A stretch of 64,000 bases of DNA from Methylobacterium hispanicum. GTDB taxonomy: Bacteria; Pseudomonadota; Alphaproteobacteria; Rhizobiales; Beijerinckiaceae. Each line of letters starts with the position of its first letter. The first letter of the stretch is position 1. The stretch is from contig NZ_BPQO01000010.1 of the NCBI RefSeq assembly GCF_022179285.1, forward strand, positions 62,001 to 126,000. Direction: 5' to 3'. The translations under genes and the position numbers were made by a program. The notes under the pieces are model-generated. The model had not been told where the DNA came from and searched no databases. It saw nothing but the letters and a program-made list of their open reading frames with translations. Below, piece after piece: positions 8,845-17,374 of this stretch.

Positions 8845-9753
8845 TCAGCCCAGCACCCGCGGCATCCGGAACGGCAGCATGAAGCGCACGAGCGGGTTGG
8901 TCAGCCGCGTCAGCGACAGGCTCTCGTGGACCGGGCGCACGGCCTCGCCCGCGAGCCGGGCCGAGAGCAGCGAGCGGGCGTAGAACGGGGTGTCCTCGAA
9001 GGTCTGCAGCACCCGCGCCTGCCCGTCGTCGCTGCGCGTCGGGCGCGGCATGCGCCAGAACCGCGTCGGCGGCAGGGCGGCGGCCCGCGGCGGCTCGACC
9101 GGCCGGCGGCCGCCGTCGCGGGCGAAGCGCAGGGCGAGGTCCTGGACGCTCCCGTCGCGGCGGCGCACGTCGTAGAGGATCGCGGCCCCGTCCGCGAGGT
9201 CGGCCCGGCACCAGTTCCAGTCGGTGAAGGCGTCCTCCAGGGGCTCGTCGCCCGCGTTGGTGTCGAAGTAGCCGGTGCCGCGCCAGGAGAGACCCGGCTC
9301 GGCGAGGTCCACCTCGACGCGGGACGATGGCGCGATCGGCCACCAGCGGTGGCGCCCGGCCGCATCGAGCGTGAAGGGGCCGGCGGTGATCCCCTCGGGG
9401 AAGAGCCGCACCGTGCCGCGGATCGGGCGCGGCAGCGGCGCGCCCCGCTCGTCGATGCGCACGGTGAGCGCGGTGCCGTCCCAGGCGAGCGCGCTCGGGC
9501 CGATGGCGAGGTGGGCCGCCCCGCGCTCGAGGGCGGGCGCGCGCCGCTCGGTGAGCGCGAAGCGGCCGGGCCTACCGTACAGCACCACGTTGAGGGCGCA
9601 GTGGTCGAGCGGGTTCCGGGCGGGATCGAGGGCGTAGTAGGTCGAGAAGACCGAGCCGACGAAGGCGATGAGCGTCAGCCCGTGCCGCCCGTCCGCGCTC
9701 AGGGCATCGACGTACCACCAGACATAGCCGCCCCGCGCGACCGCGCCGTCGAA
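8845..9753 (-). CDS. crtC: Carotenoid 1,2-hydratase (start unresolved)
   Basis: CrtC adds water to the end psi-groups of neurosporene or lycopene in the spheroidene/spirilloxanthin pathway. Conserved blocks are FDGAVARGGYVWWYVDALS, LTLIAFVGSVFSTYY, DHCALNVVLYG, GYFDTNAGDEPLEDAF, DWNWCRADL and the C-terminal RMPRVLG. The given 5' end is the first conserved residue, not a start codon. No in-frame ATG, GTG or TTG exists between 10071 (deep inside crtD) and a GTG at 9588, which would cut off conserved sequence. A CTG at 9702 overlaps the crtD stop (CTGA), and a -1 shift on the G7 run at 9813-9819 would fuse CrtD to CrtC. Confidence 0.85.
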   Translation of the reverse strand, partial: FDGAVARGGYVWWYVDALSADGRHGLTLIAFVGSVFSTYYALDPARNPLDHCALNVVLYGRPGRFALTERRAPALERGAAHLAIGPSALAWDGTALTVRIDERGAPLPRPIRGTVRLFPEGITAGPFTLDAAGRHRWWPIAPSSRVEVDLAEPGLSWRGTGYFDTNAGDEPLEDAFTDWNWCRADLADGAAILYDVRRRDGSVQDLALRFARDGGRRPVEPPRAAALPPTRFWRMPRPTRSDDGQARVLQTFEDTPFYARSLLSARLAGEAVRPVHESLSLTRLTNPLVRFMLPFRMPRVLG

Positions 9754-11261
9754 GCGGAGCGGTGATCCGCCAGAGCGGAGCGGTGATCGTTGAGGATCGC
9801 TCGCGCCGCGAGCCCCCCCGAGAGCGCCGCCATCGGCACCCCCGGCCCCGGATGCACGCTGCCCCCCGCGAGGTAGAGGCCCGGCAGGGTGCTGCGCGCG
9901 CCCGGCCGCCGGAAGGTCGCGGTGGAACCCCGCGAGGCCCGGCCGTAGAGCGCCCCCATCGTCCCCGGGAACAGGGCGGCGAACTCCGCCGGCCCGGTCG
10001 TCGCCGGCGGCTCCGCCTCCGTCAGGCTCAGCCCGAAGGCGGCGAGCCGCGTCCGCAGATTCGTCGCGCATCGTTCGATCTCCGGCGGGGTGGGGCGCTC
10101 CGGCCCGTCGGCCGGGGCGTTGACGAGGAGGAGCAGGCGCTCGGGGCGAGGCTCGGGGCCATCCGGGCCGGCGCAGGCATCGTCCCGGTCCTGCGCGCAG
10201 ACGTAGATCGTGGGCGCCTCCGGCAGCCGGCGCTCCCGCAGGATCTGGTCGAACTCGGCCCGGTAATCGGGCGCGAAGAACACCGTGTGGTGGGCGAGCG
10301 GGAAGCCCGAGACGGTGGCCCGCGCGCAGAGCGTCACCGCCGAGAGCGAGCGCTCGTAGGGCTCCAGGCGCTCGCCCGCGGGCCGCGCCTCGGGCCCGAG
10401 GAGGCCCGCCCCGAGCGCCGCCGCGTCGGCGTTGCAGACCACCGCGTCGGCGGGGACGCGCTCGCCGTCGGCGAGGTCCACCCCCGCCACGCGCCCGCCC
10501 GAGACCGCGAGGCGGGCGACCTCGGCACCGTAGCGCAGGCGCGCGCCCCGCTCCGCGGCGAGGTCCGCCACCGCGCGGGCGAGCGCGCTCAGGCCCCCGT
10601 CCACGGTCCAGACGCCCGCCTGCTCGACATGGGCCACCAGCATCAGCGTGGCGGGCGCCTCGAAGGGCGAGGAGCCGCAATAGGTCGCGTAGCGGGCAAA
10701 CAGCTGGCGCAGGCGCGGATCGCGAAAATCCTCGGCCAGCGCCGACCACAGGGTGGCGAAGGGCTGGATCCGCCAGAGCCGCGGCAGGCCCCAGGGCCCG
10801 ATCCGCAGCGCGAGGTCCACGGCGCTCGGCCGGTCGTCGCGGATGAAGGGGCCCTCCAGCGTCTCGTAGACCTCGCGCGAGCGGGCGCAGAAGCGGCGAT
10901 AGCCCTCCGCCTCGCGGGGGCCCGCGAAGGCCCGGATCGCGTCCACGGAGGCGTCGATGTCGGCGAAGAGGTCGAGCCGCGCGCCGTCCTCCCAGGCGTG
11001 GCGGGCCAGCAACCGCGCCGGGCTGAGCCGCACGCGGGCGCCAAGATCCGCGCCGCAATCGCGGAACAGCTCCTCGAACACCCAGCGCATGGTGAGGACG
11101 GTGGGGCCGGCCTCCACGGCGAGCCCGCCGACGTCGAGGCTGCGCATCTTGCCGCCGGGCGCGCGCGCGCGCTCCAGCACGGTCACGTCCAGGCCGGCTT
11201 GCGCCAGGCGGGCGGCGGCGGCGAGCCCGCCGATCCCGGCGCCGATCACCGCGACGCGCAT
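9699..11261 (-). CDS. crtD: Methoxyneurosporene/carotenoid 3,4-desaturase
   Basis: CrtD introduces the C-3,4 double bond into hydroxylated or methoxylated carotenoids. The 520-residue protein has MRVAVIGAGIGGLAAAARLA at its N-terminus (FAD motif, residues 7-12) and LPGLYLAGGSVHPGPGVPMA near the C-terminus. The start at 11261 is placed on the FAD motif; the frame upstream is repeat DNA. The last 25 residues or so lie beyond the family consensus and overlap crtC in another frame. They include a 21-bp direct repeat (9753-9788). Confidence 0.93.
   Translation of the reverse strand: MRVAVIGAGIGGLAAAARLAQAGLDVTVLERARAPGGKMRSLDVGGLAVEAGPTVLTMRWVFEELFRDCGADLGARVRLSPARLLARHAWEDGARLDLFADIDASVDAIRAFAGPREAEGYRRFCARSREVYETLEGPFIRDDRPSAVDLALRIGPWGLPRLWRIQPFATLWSALAEDFRDPRLRQLFARYATYCGSSPFEAPATLMLVAHVEQAGVWTVDGGLSALARAVADLAAERGARLRYGAEVARLAVSGGRVAGVDLADGERVPADAVVCNADAAALGAGLLGPEARPAGERLEPYERSLSAVTLCARATVSGFPLAHHTVFFAPDYRAEFDQILRERRLPEAPTIYVCAQDRDDACAGPDGPEPRPERLLLLVNAPADGPERPTPPEIERCATNLRTRLAAFGLSLTEAEPPATTGPAEFAALFPGTMGALYGRASRGSTATFRRPGARSTLPGLYLAGGSVHPGPGVPMAALSGGLAARAILNDHRSALADHRSASTARSRGAAMSGGTSMP
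9753..9788. repeat. 21-bp direct repeat at crtD/crtC overlap
   Basis: AGCGGAGCGGTGATC occurs at 9753-9767 and again at 9774-9788, a period of 21 bp. It sits exactly where related operons would be expected to carry the crtD stop and crtC start, so the duplication may have altered that junction. Confidence 0.8.
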
Positions 11262-11278
11262 CGGGGCCCAGCCCGTAA

Positions 11279-11311
11279 TCTCCCTCCCCCCGCAGAGGGG
11301 GGAGGGAGGAT
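11279..11311. repeat. GC-rich palindrome before crtD
   Basis: CTCCCTCCCCCCGCAGAGG followed by GGGGAGGGAGG forms a palindrome of the same family as the arms at 1182-1207. It lies 18 nt upstream of the crtD start, in its leader. Confidence 0.7.
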
Positions 11312-11496
11312 CGCGCGCGGGCTGTCTGCCCGGGATGTCGGAACACCGCAGGGGAAAAGGCCGGACGCCGCTCCCCACCGGCGAGGCCGGGCGCAGCGTC
11401 GGGACCGCACCGGGCGGGCTGTCTGCATCGGCCGGCTCCGCTCGGCGCGTCCAGCACGCGCCACAGGAGAACAGGCTTGATCCCGGCCCCCGGCAA

Positions 11497-11514
11497 TGTC
11501 AACATATCTTGACA
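11497..11514. promoter_or_regulatory. TGT-N12-ACA palindrome (PpsR-type) between crtD and crtE
   Basis: TGTCAACATATCTTGACA matches the PpsR/CrtJ operator form exactly. It lies between the divergent crtD (start 11261) and crtE (start 11552) genes. Each half also reads TTGACA outward or inward, so it can overlap -35 elements of both directions and co-repress both units. Confidence 0.75.
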
Positions 11515-11551
11515 CTTGCTTCGTCACAACAAATGGACAGGGAGTGGCACC

Positions 11552-12454
11552 ATGGATCCCGGTCGACGGATCGAGACGGCTCTCGAGGTGGCGGTGTCCT
11601 CGGCGGAGGCGCCCGGCGCGCCGCCGCTGCTGGCCGAGGCGATCCGCTACGCTGTCTTCCCCGGTGGACACCGCATCCGGCCGCGCCTCTGCCTCGCGGT
11701 GGCACGGGCCTGCGGCGACGACGACCCGGAGGCCGCGGACGCGGCCGCCGTGGCGATCGAGCTGCTGCACTGCGCCTCCCTGGTCCACGACGACCTGCCC
11801 TGCTTCGACGACGCCCCGCTGCGCCGCGGCAAGCCGGCCGTCCACGTGGCCTACGGCCCGGCGCTCGCGGTGCTCACCGGGGACGCGCTGATCGTGGCGG
11901 CCTTCGAGGCGCTCGCCCGCGGCGCGGCGCGCCGCCCGGCCCGGCTCGCGGGCCTCGTCGGGCTGATCGCCCGCGCGGCCGGCGCCCCCCACGGCATCGT
12001 GGCGGGGCAGGCCTGGGAATCGGAGGCGCACGTGGCGCTCTCCGACTACCAGCAGGCCAAGACCGGCGCGCTCTTCGCCGCCGCCACGGTGGCGGGCGCG
12101 GCCGCCGCGGGCGCCCGGCCGCTGCCCTGGCGGCTGCTCGGCGAGTGCCTGGGCGAGGCCTACCAGGTCGCCGACGACCTGCGCGACGTCGCCTGCCGCC
12201 AGGAGGAGATCGGCAAGCCGGCCGGGCGCGACGTGACGCTCGGGCGGCCCAACGCCGCCGCGCTGCTGGGGCTGCCCGGCGCGCTCGCCCGGCTGGAGCG
12301 GCTCTCGGCGGAGGCGGTCGCGGTGATCCCGGACTGCCCCGGGGGCGATGCGCTGCGCGTCGAGATCGAGGCGCAGACGCGGCTGTTCCTGCCCGAACGC
12401 TTGCGCGCCGCCGCGCCTCTCGGCGCAGAGGCGCGCGCCGACGCGGCGGCCTGA
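11552..12454 (+). CDS. crtE: Geranylgeranyl diphosphate synthase
   Basis: CrtE extends farnesyl diphosphate to geranylgeranyl diphosphate, the C20 donor for carotenoids and the bacteriochlorophyll tail. The 300-residue protein has the first Asp-rich motif HDDLPCFDD at about residues 79-87 and the second, VADDLRD, near 206. The ATG at 11552 follows GGGAG; an upstream ATG at 11516 lies too close to the regulatory palindrome. It overlaps crtF by 1 nt (TGATG). Confidence 0.94.
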   Translation: MDPGRRIETALEVAVSSAEAPGAPPLLAEAIRYAVFPGGHRIRPRLCLAVARACGDDDPEAADAAAVAIELLHCASLVHDDLPCFDDAPLRRGKPAVHVAYGPALAVLTGDALIVAAFEALARGAARRPARLAGLVGLIARAAGAPHGIVAGQAWESEAHVALSDYQQAKTGALFAAATVAGAAAAGARPLPWRLLGECLGEAYQVADDLRDVACRQEEIGKPAGRDVTLGRPNAAALLGLPGALARLERLSAEAVAVIPDCPGGDALRVEIEAQTRLFLPERLRAAAPLGAEARADAAA

Positions 12455-13695
12455 TGGGCGCCGGGGCCGCCCCGGCCTCGCCGCTGCCCCCGGCCCGGCC
12501 CGCGCGCTGGCTGGGCCCCTGGCGCGAGCGCTGGCTCGCGCGCTGGCTCTCCTGGCGCAACGCCCGCATCGCCAGCCCGGCCTTCCAGCGCTGGGCGGCG
12601 GGTTTCCCGCTGACGCGGCGGGTGGCACGGACCGAGACCCGGGCCCTGTTCGACCTCTGCGCCGGCTTCGTCTACGCGCAGGTGCTGTTCGCCTGCGTGC
12701 AGCTCGACCTGTTCCGCATCCTGGCGGCCGGGCCGCAGGAGAGCGACGCGCTGGCCCGGCGCCTCGGGCTGCCGCCCGAGCGGGCACTGGTGCTGCTGCG
12801 GGCCGCCGCCTCCCTGAGGCTGCTGCGGGCGCTGCCGGACGGGCGCTTCGCGCTGGCCGACCTCGGCGCGGCGCTCATCGGCAACCCGGGCGTCGCCCGG
12901 ATGATCGAGCACCACGCCCTGCTCTACGCCGACCTCGCCGACCCGGTGGCGCTGCTGCGGGGGCAGGGCGGGACGACGCAGCTCGCCGGCTACTGGCCCT
13001 ACGCGGCCGAATCGGCCGGAGCCGCGGCCGAATCGGCCGGAGCCGCGGCCGGATGCGCGGCCGGGCAGGCGGGGGAGGGCGCGCTCGCACCCGAGGCCGT
13101 CGCGCCCTACGGCGGGCTGATGGCGGCCTCGCAGGCGCTGATCGCCGAGGACGTGCTGGAAGCCTACCCGTTCCGGCGGCACCGGCAGCTGCTCGATGTC
13201 GGGGGCGGGGAGGGGGCCTTCCTGGCGGCGGTGGCCCCGCACGCGCCCGGCCTGCGGCTCGGCCTGTTCGACCTGCCGGCGGTGGCCGGACGGGCGGCGG
13301 AGCGCCTGGAGGAGGCCGGGCTCGGCCACCGCGCCGCCTGCCACGGGGGCAGCTTCCACCGCGATCCCCTGCCCCGGGGCGCCGACCTCGCGACGCTCGT
13401 GCGCGTGCTGCACGACCACGACGACGGGCCGGCGCTCGCCCTGCTGCGCAGGATCCACGACGCCCTGCCGCCGGGCGGCACCCTGCTGGTGGCCGAGCCG
13501 ATGGCCGGCACGCCCGGGGCCGAGCCGGTCGGGGACGCGTATTTCGGCCTCTACCTCCTGGCCATGGGCAGCGGCCGGCCGCGCCGGGCCGACGAGATCC
13601 GGGCGCTGCTCAGGGAAGCGGGGTTCGGCCGCATCGCCGAGCGCCGCACCCGCCGCCCGCTGCTCGTCCGGGTGATCCAGGCCAGGCGCGCGTGA
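12454..13695 (+). CDS. crtF: Demethylspheroidene O-methyltransferase
   Basis: CrtF methylates the C-1 hydroxyl of carotenoids with S-adenosylmethionine, the last step toward spheroidene or spirilloxanthin. The 413-residue protein has a dimerisation/winged-helix N-terminal part and the SAM motif LLDVGGGEG at about 246-254, followed by RVLHDHDD, typical of the O-methyltransferase 2 family. Start overlaps the crtE stop by 1 nt. Residues about 184-200 come from a 21-bp tandem repeat (13003-13044) that inserts AAESAGAAAESAG before the catalytic domain. Confidence 0.93.
   Translation: MGAGAAPASPLPPARPARWLGPWRERWLARWLSWRNARIASPAFQRWAAGFPLTRRVARTETRALFDLCAGFVYAQVLFACVQLDLFRILAAGPQESDALARRLGLPPERALVLLRAAASLRLLRALPDGRFALADLGAALIGNPGVARMIEHHALLYADLADPVALLRGQGGTTQLAGYWPYAAESAGAAAESAGAAAGCAAGQAGEGALAPEAVAPYGGLMAASQALIAEDVLEAYPFRRHRQLLDVGGGEGAFLAAVAPHAPGLRLGLFDLPAVAGRAAERLEEAGLGHRAACHGGSFHRDPLPRGADLATLVRVLHDHDDGPALALLRRIHDALPPGGTLLVAEPMAGTPGAEPVGDAYFGLYLLAMGSGRPRRADEIRALLREAGFGRIAERRTRRPLLVRVIQARRA
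13003..13044. repeat. 21-bp tandem repeat in crtF
   Basis: Two exact 21-bp units (13003-13023 and 13024-13044, starting GCGGCCGAATCGGCCGGAGCC's first bases) plus a partial third encode an Ala/Glu/Ser linker. Frame is preserved by the period. Confidence 0.85.
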
Positions 13696-13696
13696 G

Positions 13697-13842
13697 CAAC
13701 CCTCCCCCGCGGAAGGGGGGCGTCGCGGTTCGGGCAACACCGGCCGAACGGCCACTCCGTTAATTCATGTTGACGCAACAAAGTGTCTATATAAGATGAC
13801 ACAACCGACTTCGGTCGGCCACGGACGCGAAAGATCCAGACC
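13697..13842 (+). promoter_or_regulatory. bchC promoter region with PpsR-type site
   Basis: After a short GC-rich palindrome remnant (13697-13720) the DNA turns AT-rich, as expected for a promoter. TGTCTATATAAGATGACA at 13784-13801 fits TGT-N12-ACA, and TGTTGACGCAACA at 13768-13780 is a second inverted repeat just upstream. The site lies about 42 nt before the bchC start and probably controls the long bchCXYZ-puf run. Exact -35/-10 boxes are not clear. Confidence 0.7.
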
Positions 13843-14781
13843 ATGGACACCCTCGCCGTCGTTCTCGAACAGCCCGAGCGCCTCGCGCTCAGCCGCTTGG
13901 CGCTGACGCCCGCGGGGCCGCTCGACGCGGTGGTGGAGATCGCCTGGAGCGGGATCAGCACGGGGACCGAGCGCCTGCTCTGGTCGGGCCGGATGCCGCC
14001 CTTCCCGGGCCTCGGCTACCCGCTGGTGCCGGGCTACGAATCGGTCGGCAGCGTCGTCTCGGCCCCGCCCGGATCGGGATTGGCGCCGGGCGACAGCGTG
14101 TTCGTGCCGGGCGCGCGCTGCTTCGGGCCGGTGCGCGGGCTGTTCGGCGGCGCGGCCTCGCACCTCGTTGTGCCGGCGGCCCGCCTCGTGCCGGTCGATC
14201 CCGGCCTCGGCGCGCGGGGCTGCCTGCTGGCGCTCGCGGCAACCGCGCAGCACGCGCTCTCGCCGATCCTGCCGGGCGAGCGCCCGCTCATCGTCGGTCA
14301 CGGGGTGCTGGGGCGGCTGCTCGCCCGGCTGAGCGTTCTCGCGGGTGCCGAGCCCACCGTCTGGGAGACCGACCCCACCCGCGCGGCCGGCGCGCACGGC
14401 TACGCGGTCCTCGCGCCCGAGGACGACCCGCGCAGCGACTACGCCCGGATCACCGACGTCAGCGGCGACGCGGCGGGCCTCGACCGGCTGATCGCGCGTC
14501 TCGCGCCGGGCGGCGAGATCGTGCTGGCGGGCTTCTACGAGGCGCCGCTCGCCTTCGCCTTCCCGCCGGCCTTCATGCGCGAGGCGCGCATCCGCGTCGC
14601 CGCGGAGTGGCGGCCCGACGACCTCGCGGCCGTCACGGCGCTCGCGGGCGCCGGACGCCTGTCGCTCGACGGGCTGATCACCCACCGGGCCCCGGCGCGG
14701 GAGGCGCAGGCGGCCTACCGCACCGCCTTCACCGACCCGGCCTGCCTGAAGATGGTGCTCGACTGGAGGGCTACCGCATGA
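13843..14781 (+). CDS. bchC: 3-hydroxyethyl bacteriochlorophyllide a dehydrogenase
   Basis: BchC oxidises the C3 hydroxyethyl side chain to acetyl in bacteriochlorophyll a synthesis. The 312-residue protein is a short-chain-length member of the medium-chain dehydrogenase fold, with ISTGTERLLWSG, PGYESVGSVV and the nucleotide-binding GHGVLGRLLARL. It is the first gene of the long run and overlaps bchX (ATGA). Confidence 0.94.
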   Translation: MDTLAVVLEQPERLALSRLALTPAGPLDAVVEIAWSGISTGTERLLWSGRMPPFPGLGYPLVPGYESVGSVVSAPPGSGLAPGDSVFVPGARCFGPVRGLFGGAASHLVVPAARLVPVDPGLGARGCLLALAATAQHALSPILPGERPLIVGHGVLGRLLARLSVLAGAEPTVWETDPTRAAGAHGYAVLAPEDDPRSDYARITDVSGDAAGLDRLIARLAPGGEIVLAGFYEAPLAFAFPPAFMREARIRVAAEWRPDDLAAVTALAGAGRLSLDGLITHRAPAREAQAAYRTAFTDPACLKMVLDWRATA

Positions 14782-15776
14782 ACCTGCACCTCAACACGGC
14801 GGCGCTCCGCGCGGAGGCGGCCATCGAGCCCGAGGCGCCCGCGACCGGCGAGGCCAAGAACGAAGCCAAGCGCGAGACCCAGATCATCGCGATCTACGGC
14901 AAGGGCGGCATCGGCAAGTCGTTCACGCTGGCCAACCTCTCCTACATGCTGGCGCGCCAGGGCAAGCGGGTGCTGCTGATCGGCTGCGACCCGAAGAGCG
15001 ACACCACCTCGCTGCTCTTCGGCGGCCGGGCCTGCCCGACCATCATCGAGACCTCGACGAAGAAGAAGCTCGCGGGCGAGCAGGTCGCGATCGGCGACGT
15101 CTGCTTCAAGCGCGACGGCGTCTTCGCGATGGAGCTGGGCGGTCCCGAGGTCGGGCGCGGCTGCGGCGGGCGCGGCATCATCCACGGCTTCGAGCTCCTC
15201 GAGAAGCTCGGCTTCCACGAGTGGGGCTTCGACTACGTGCTGCTCGATTTCCTGGGCGACGTGGTCTGCGGCGGCTTCGGCCTGCCGATCGCCCGGGACA
15301 TGTGCCAGAAGGTCATCGTGGTCGGCTCGAACGACCTGCAATCGCTCTACGTCGCCAACAACGTCTGCTCGGCGGTCGAGTATTTCCGCAAGCTCGGCGG
15401 CAATGTCGGCGTCGGCGGCCTCGTGATCAACAAGGACGACGGCACCGGCGAGGCGCAGGCCTTCGCGGAGGCCGCGGGCATCCCGGTGCTCGCCGCGATC
15501 CCGGCCGACGAGGATATCCGGCGCAAGAGCGCGAACTACCAGATCGTGGCCGAGCCCGACGGGCGCTGGGGGCCGCTCTTCGCCGAACTCGCGCAGAATG
15601 TCGGGGCGGCCCTGCCCCACCGGCCGCGCCCGCTCAGCCAGGACGCGCTGCTCGGCCTGTTCTCGGGCGAGACGGTCGGGCGCGACGTGGTGCTGGAGCC
15701 GGCCTCGCTGGCCGACATGTGCGGCGTCGAGATCGCGCAGAAGCCTTCCCTCGAAGTCGTCTACGACGAGGGCTGA
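14778..15776 (+). CDS. bchX: Chlorophyllide a reductase iron protein
   Basis: BchX is the nitrogenase-reductase-like ATPase that feeds electrons to BchYZ to reduce ring B of chlorophyllide a. The 332-residue protein has the P-loop GKGGIGKS at 41-48 and the two Cys ligands of the shared 4Fe-4S cluster in GRGCGGRG (about 128) and DVVCGGFG (about 163). The Cys context DVVCGG and gene order separate it from BchL and NifH. Overlaps bchC by 4 nt. Confidence 0.96.
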   Translation: MNLHLNTAALRAEAAIEPEAPATGEAKNEAKRETQIIAIYGKGGIGKSFTLANLSYMLARQGKRVLLIGCDPKSDTTSLLFGGRACPTIIETSTKKKLAGEQVAIGDVCFKRDGVFAMELGGPEVGRGCGGRGIIHGFELLEKLGFHEWGFDYVLLDFLGDVVCGGFGLPIARDMCQKVIVVGSNDLQSLYVANNVCSAVEYFRKLGGNVGVGGLVINKDDGTGEAQAFAEAAGIPVLAAIPADEDIRRKSANYQIVAEPDGRWGPLFAELAQNVGAALPHRPRPLSQDALLGLFSGETVGRDVVLEPASLADMCGVEIAQKPSLEVVYDEG

Positions 15777-15781
15777 CGCGC

Positions 15782-17374
15782 ATGGCCGTCTCCCTCGACA
15801 TCGCGGACCTGCGGGCGCGGCGGCGGCCCGCCGAGATCCCCGCGGCACCGGCGCCCGTTCCCGCACCGGAGCAGGGCGCCGCGCCGGAGCCCGGCTTCGC
15901 GCCGGAACCCGGTTCCGCCGACGGCCTCGGCTGCCACGGCGGCAAGGCCACGCTGCGGGCCGCCGCCGAGGCGGCCGGCCTCTCCGAGACGCTCGCGACC
16001 TACCGCCGGGACTACCCGGCCGGCCCCCACGACCAGCCGCAGAGCATGTGCCCGGCCTTCGGGGCGCTGCGGGTGGGCCTGCGCATGCGCCGCACCGCGA
16101 CGCTGCTCTCCGGCTCGGCCTGCTGCGTCTACGGGCTGACCTTCACGGCGCATTTCTACGGGGCGCGGCGCAGCGTCGGCTACGTGCCGTTCAACTCCGA
16201 GACGCTCGTCACCGGCAAGCTGTTCGAGGACATCCGCGAGGCGGTCCACGAGGTGGCCCGCACGGGCGAGCACGACGCGGTGGTGGTGATCAACCTCTGC
16301 GTGCCCACCGCCTCCGGCGTGCCGCTCCGGCTCCTGCCCAAGGCGATCGACGGGGTGCGGATCATCGGCATCGACGTGCCGGGCTTCGGCGTGCCGACCC
16401 ACGCCGAGGCCAAGGACGTGCTGGCCGGCGCGATGCTGGCCTATGCCCGCCAGGAGGCTGAGCGGGGGCCCGTGGCGGCGCCGCGCGGCGGGCGTTCCGA
16501 GCGCCCGAGCGTGACGCTGCTCGGCGAGATGTTCCCGGCCGATCCCGTCGTGATCGGGGGCCTGCTCGAACCGCTCGGCCTTGCGGCCGGCCCCGTGGTG
16601 CCGACGCGCGAGTGGCGCGAGCTCTACGCCGCCCTCGACGGCGCGGCGGTCGCGGCGATCCACCCGTTCTACGCGGCGAGCGTGCGCGAGTTCGCGGCGG
16701 CCGGGCGGCCGGTGGTCGGCTCCGCGCCGGTCGGCCACGACGGCACCGCGGACTGGCTCGAGGCCATCGGCAACGCCTGCGACGTGGCCCCCGCCGTGAT
16801 CGCGGCGGCCAAGGCCCGCCTGCTGCCGCCGATCCGCGCCGCGATCGCCGCGAACCCGATCCGCGGCCGGATCACGCTCTCGGGCTACGAGGGCTCGGAG
16901 CTCTTGGTCGCCCGCCTCCTCGTCGAGAGCGGCGCGGAGGTCCCTTACGTCGGCACCGCCTGCCCGCGCACGCCCTGGTCCGAGCCCGACCGGGCCTGGC
17001 TCGAAGAGCGCGGCGTCGCGGTGCGCTTCCGCGCCTCGCTGGAGGACGATCTCGCCGCGCTCGCGGCGTTCCGGCCCGACCTCGCGATTGGCACCACACC
17101 GGTCGTCCAGAAGGCCAAGGAGGGCGGCACGCCGGCCCTCTACTTCACCAACCTGATCTCGGCCCGGCCCCTGATGGGCGTGGCGGGCGCGGGCTCGCTC
17201 GCAGAGGTCGTCAACGCCGCGATGGGCAACCGCGACCGCTTCGCGGCGATGCGCGGCTTCTTCGAGGGCGTCGGCACCGGCCACGCCGCCGGGATCTGGC
17301 AGGAGCGGCCCCGAGCGAAGGCCGCCGTGACGATGGCACGCGCCCCCGAGCGCCCGATCGGGGAGATGGCCTGA
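15782..17374 (+). CDS. bchY: Chlorophyllide a reductase subunit Y
   Basis: BchY is one half of the catalytic component of chlorophyllide oxidoreductase and helps bind a 4Fe-4S cluster. The 530-residue protein has cysteines in GLGCHGG, SMCPAFG and SACCVYG in its first 130 residues. Residues about 18-48 are a Pro/Ala/Glu-rich extension with two near-identical 18-bp units. It begins 6 nt after bchX and ends overlapping bchZ by 1 nt. Confidence 0.95.
   Translation: MAVSLDIADLRARRRPAEIPAAPAPVPAPEQGAAPEPGFAPEPGSADGLGCHGGKATLRAAAEAAGLSETLATYRRDYPAGPHDQPQSMCPAFGALRVGLRMRRTATLLSGSACCVYGLTFTAHFYGARRSVGYVPFNSETLVTGKLFEDIREAVHEVARTGEHDAVVVINLCVPTASGVPLRLLPKAIDGVRIIGIDVPGFGVPTHAEAKDVLAGAMLAYARQEAERGPVAAPRGGRSERPSVTLLGEMFPADPVVIGGLLEPLGLAAGPVVPTREWRELYAALDGAAVAAIHPFYAASVREFAAAGRPVVGSAPVGHDGTADWLEAIGNACDVAPAVIAAAKARLLPPIRAAIAANPIRGRITLSGYEGSELLVARLLVESGAEVPYVGTACPRTPWSEPDRAWLEERGVAVRFRASLEDDLAALAAFRPDLAIGTTPVVQKAKEGGTPALYFTNLISARPLMGVAGAGSLAEVVNAAMGNRDRFAAMRGFFEGVGTGHAAGIWQERPRAKAAVTMARAPERPIGEMA

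Noticed and set aside
8845-11505. An 886-codon minus-strand open frame from 11505 to 8845
   Set aside because: Only its last third is real (crtC). The upstream two thirds is an out-of-frame reading of crtD, which has the conserved residues in another frame.
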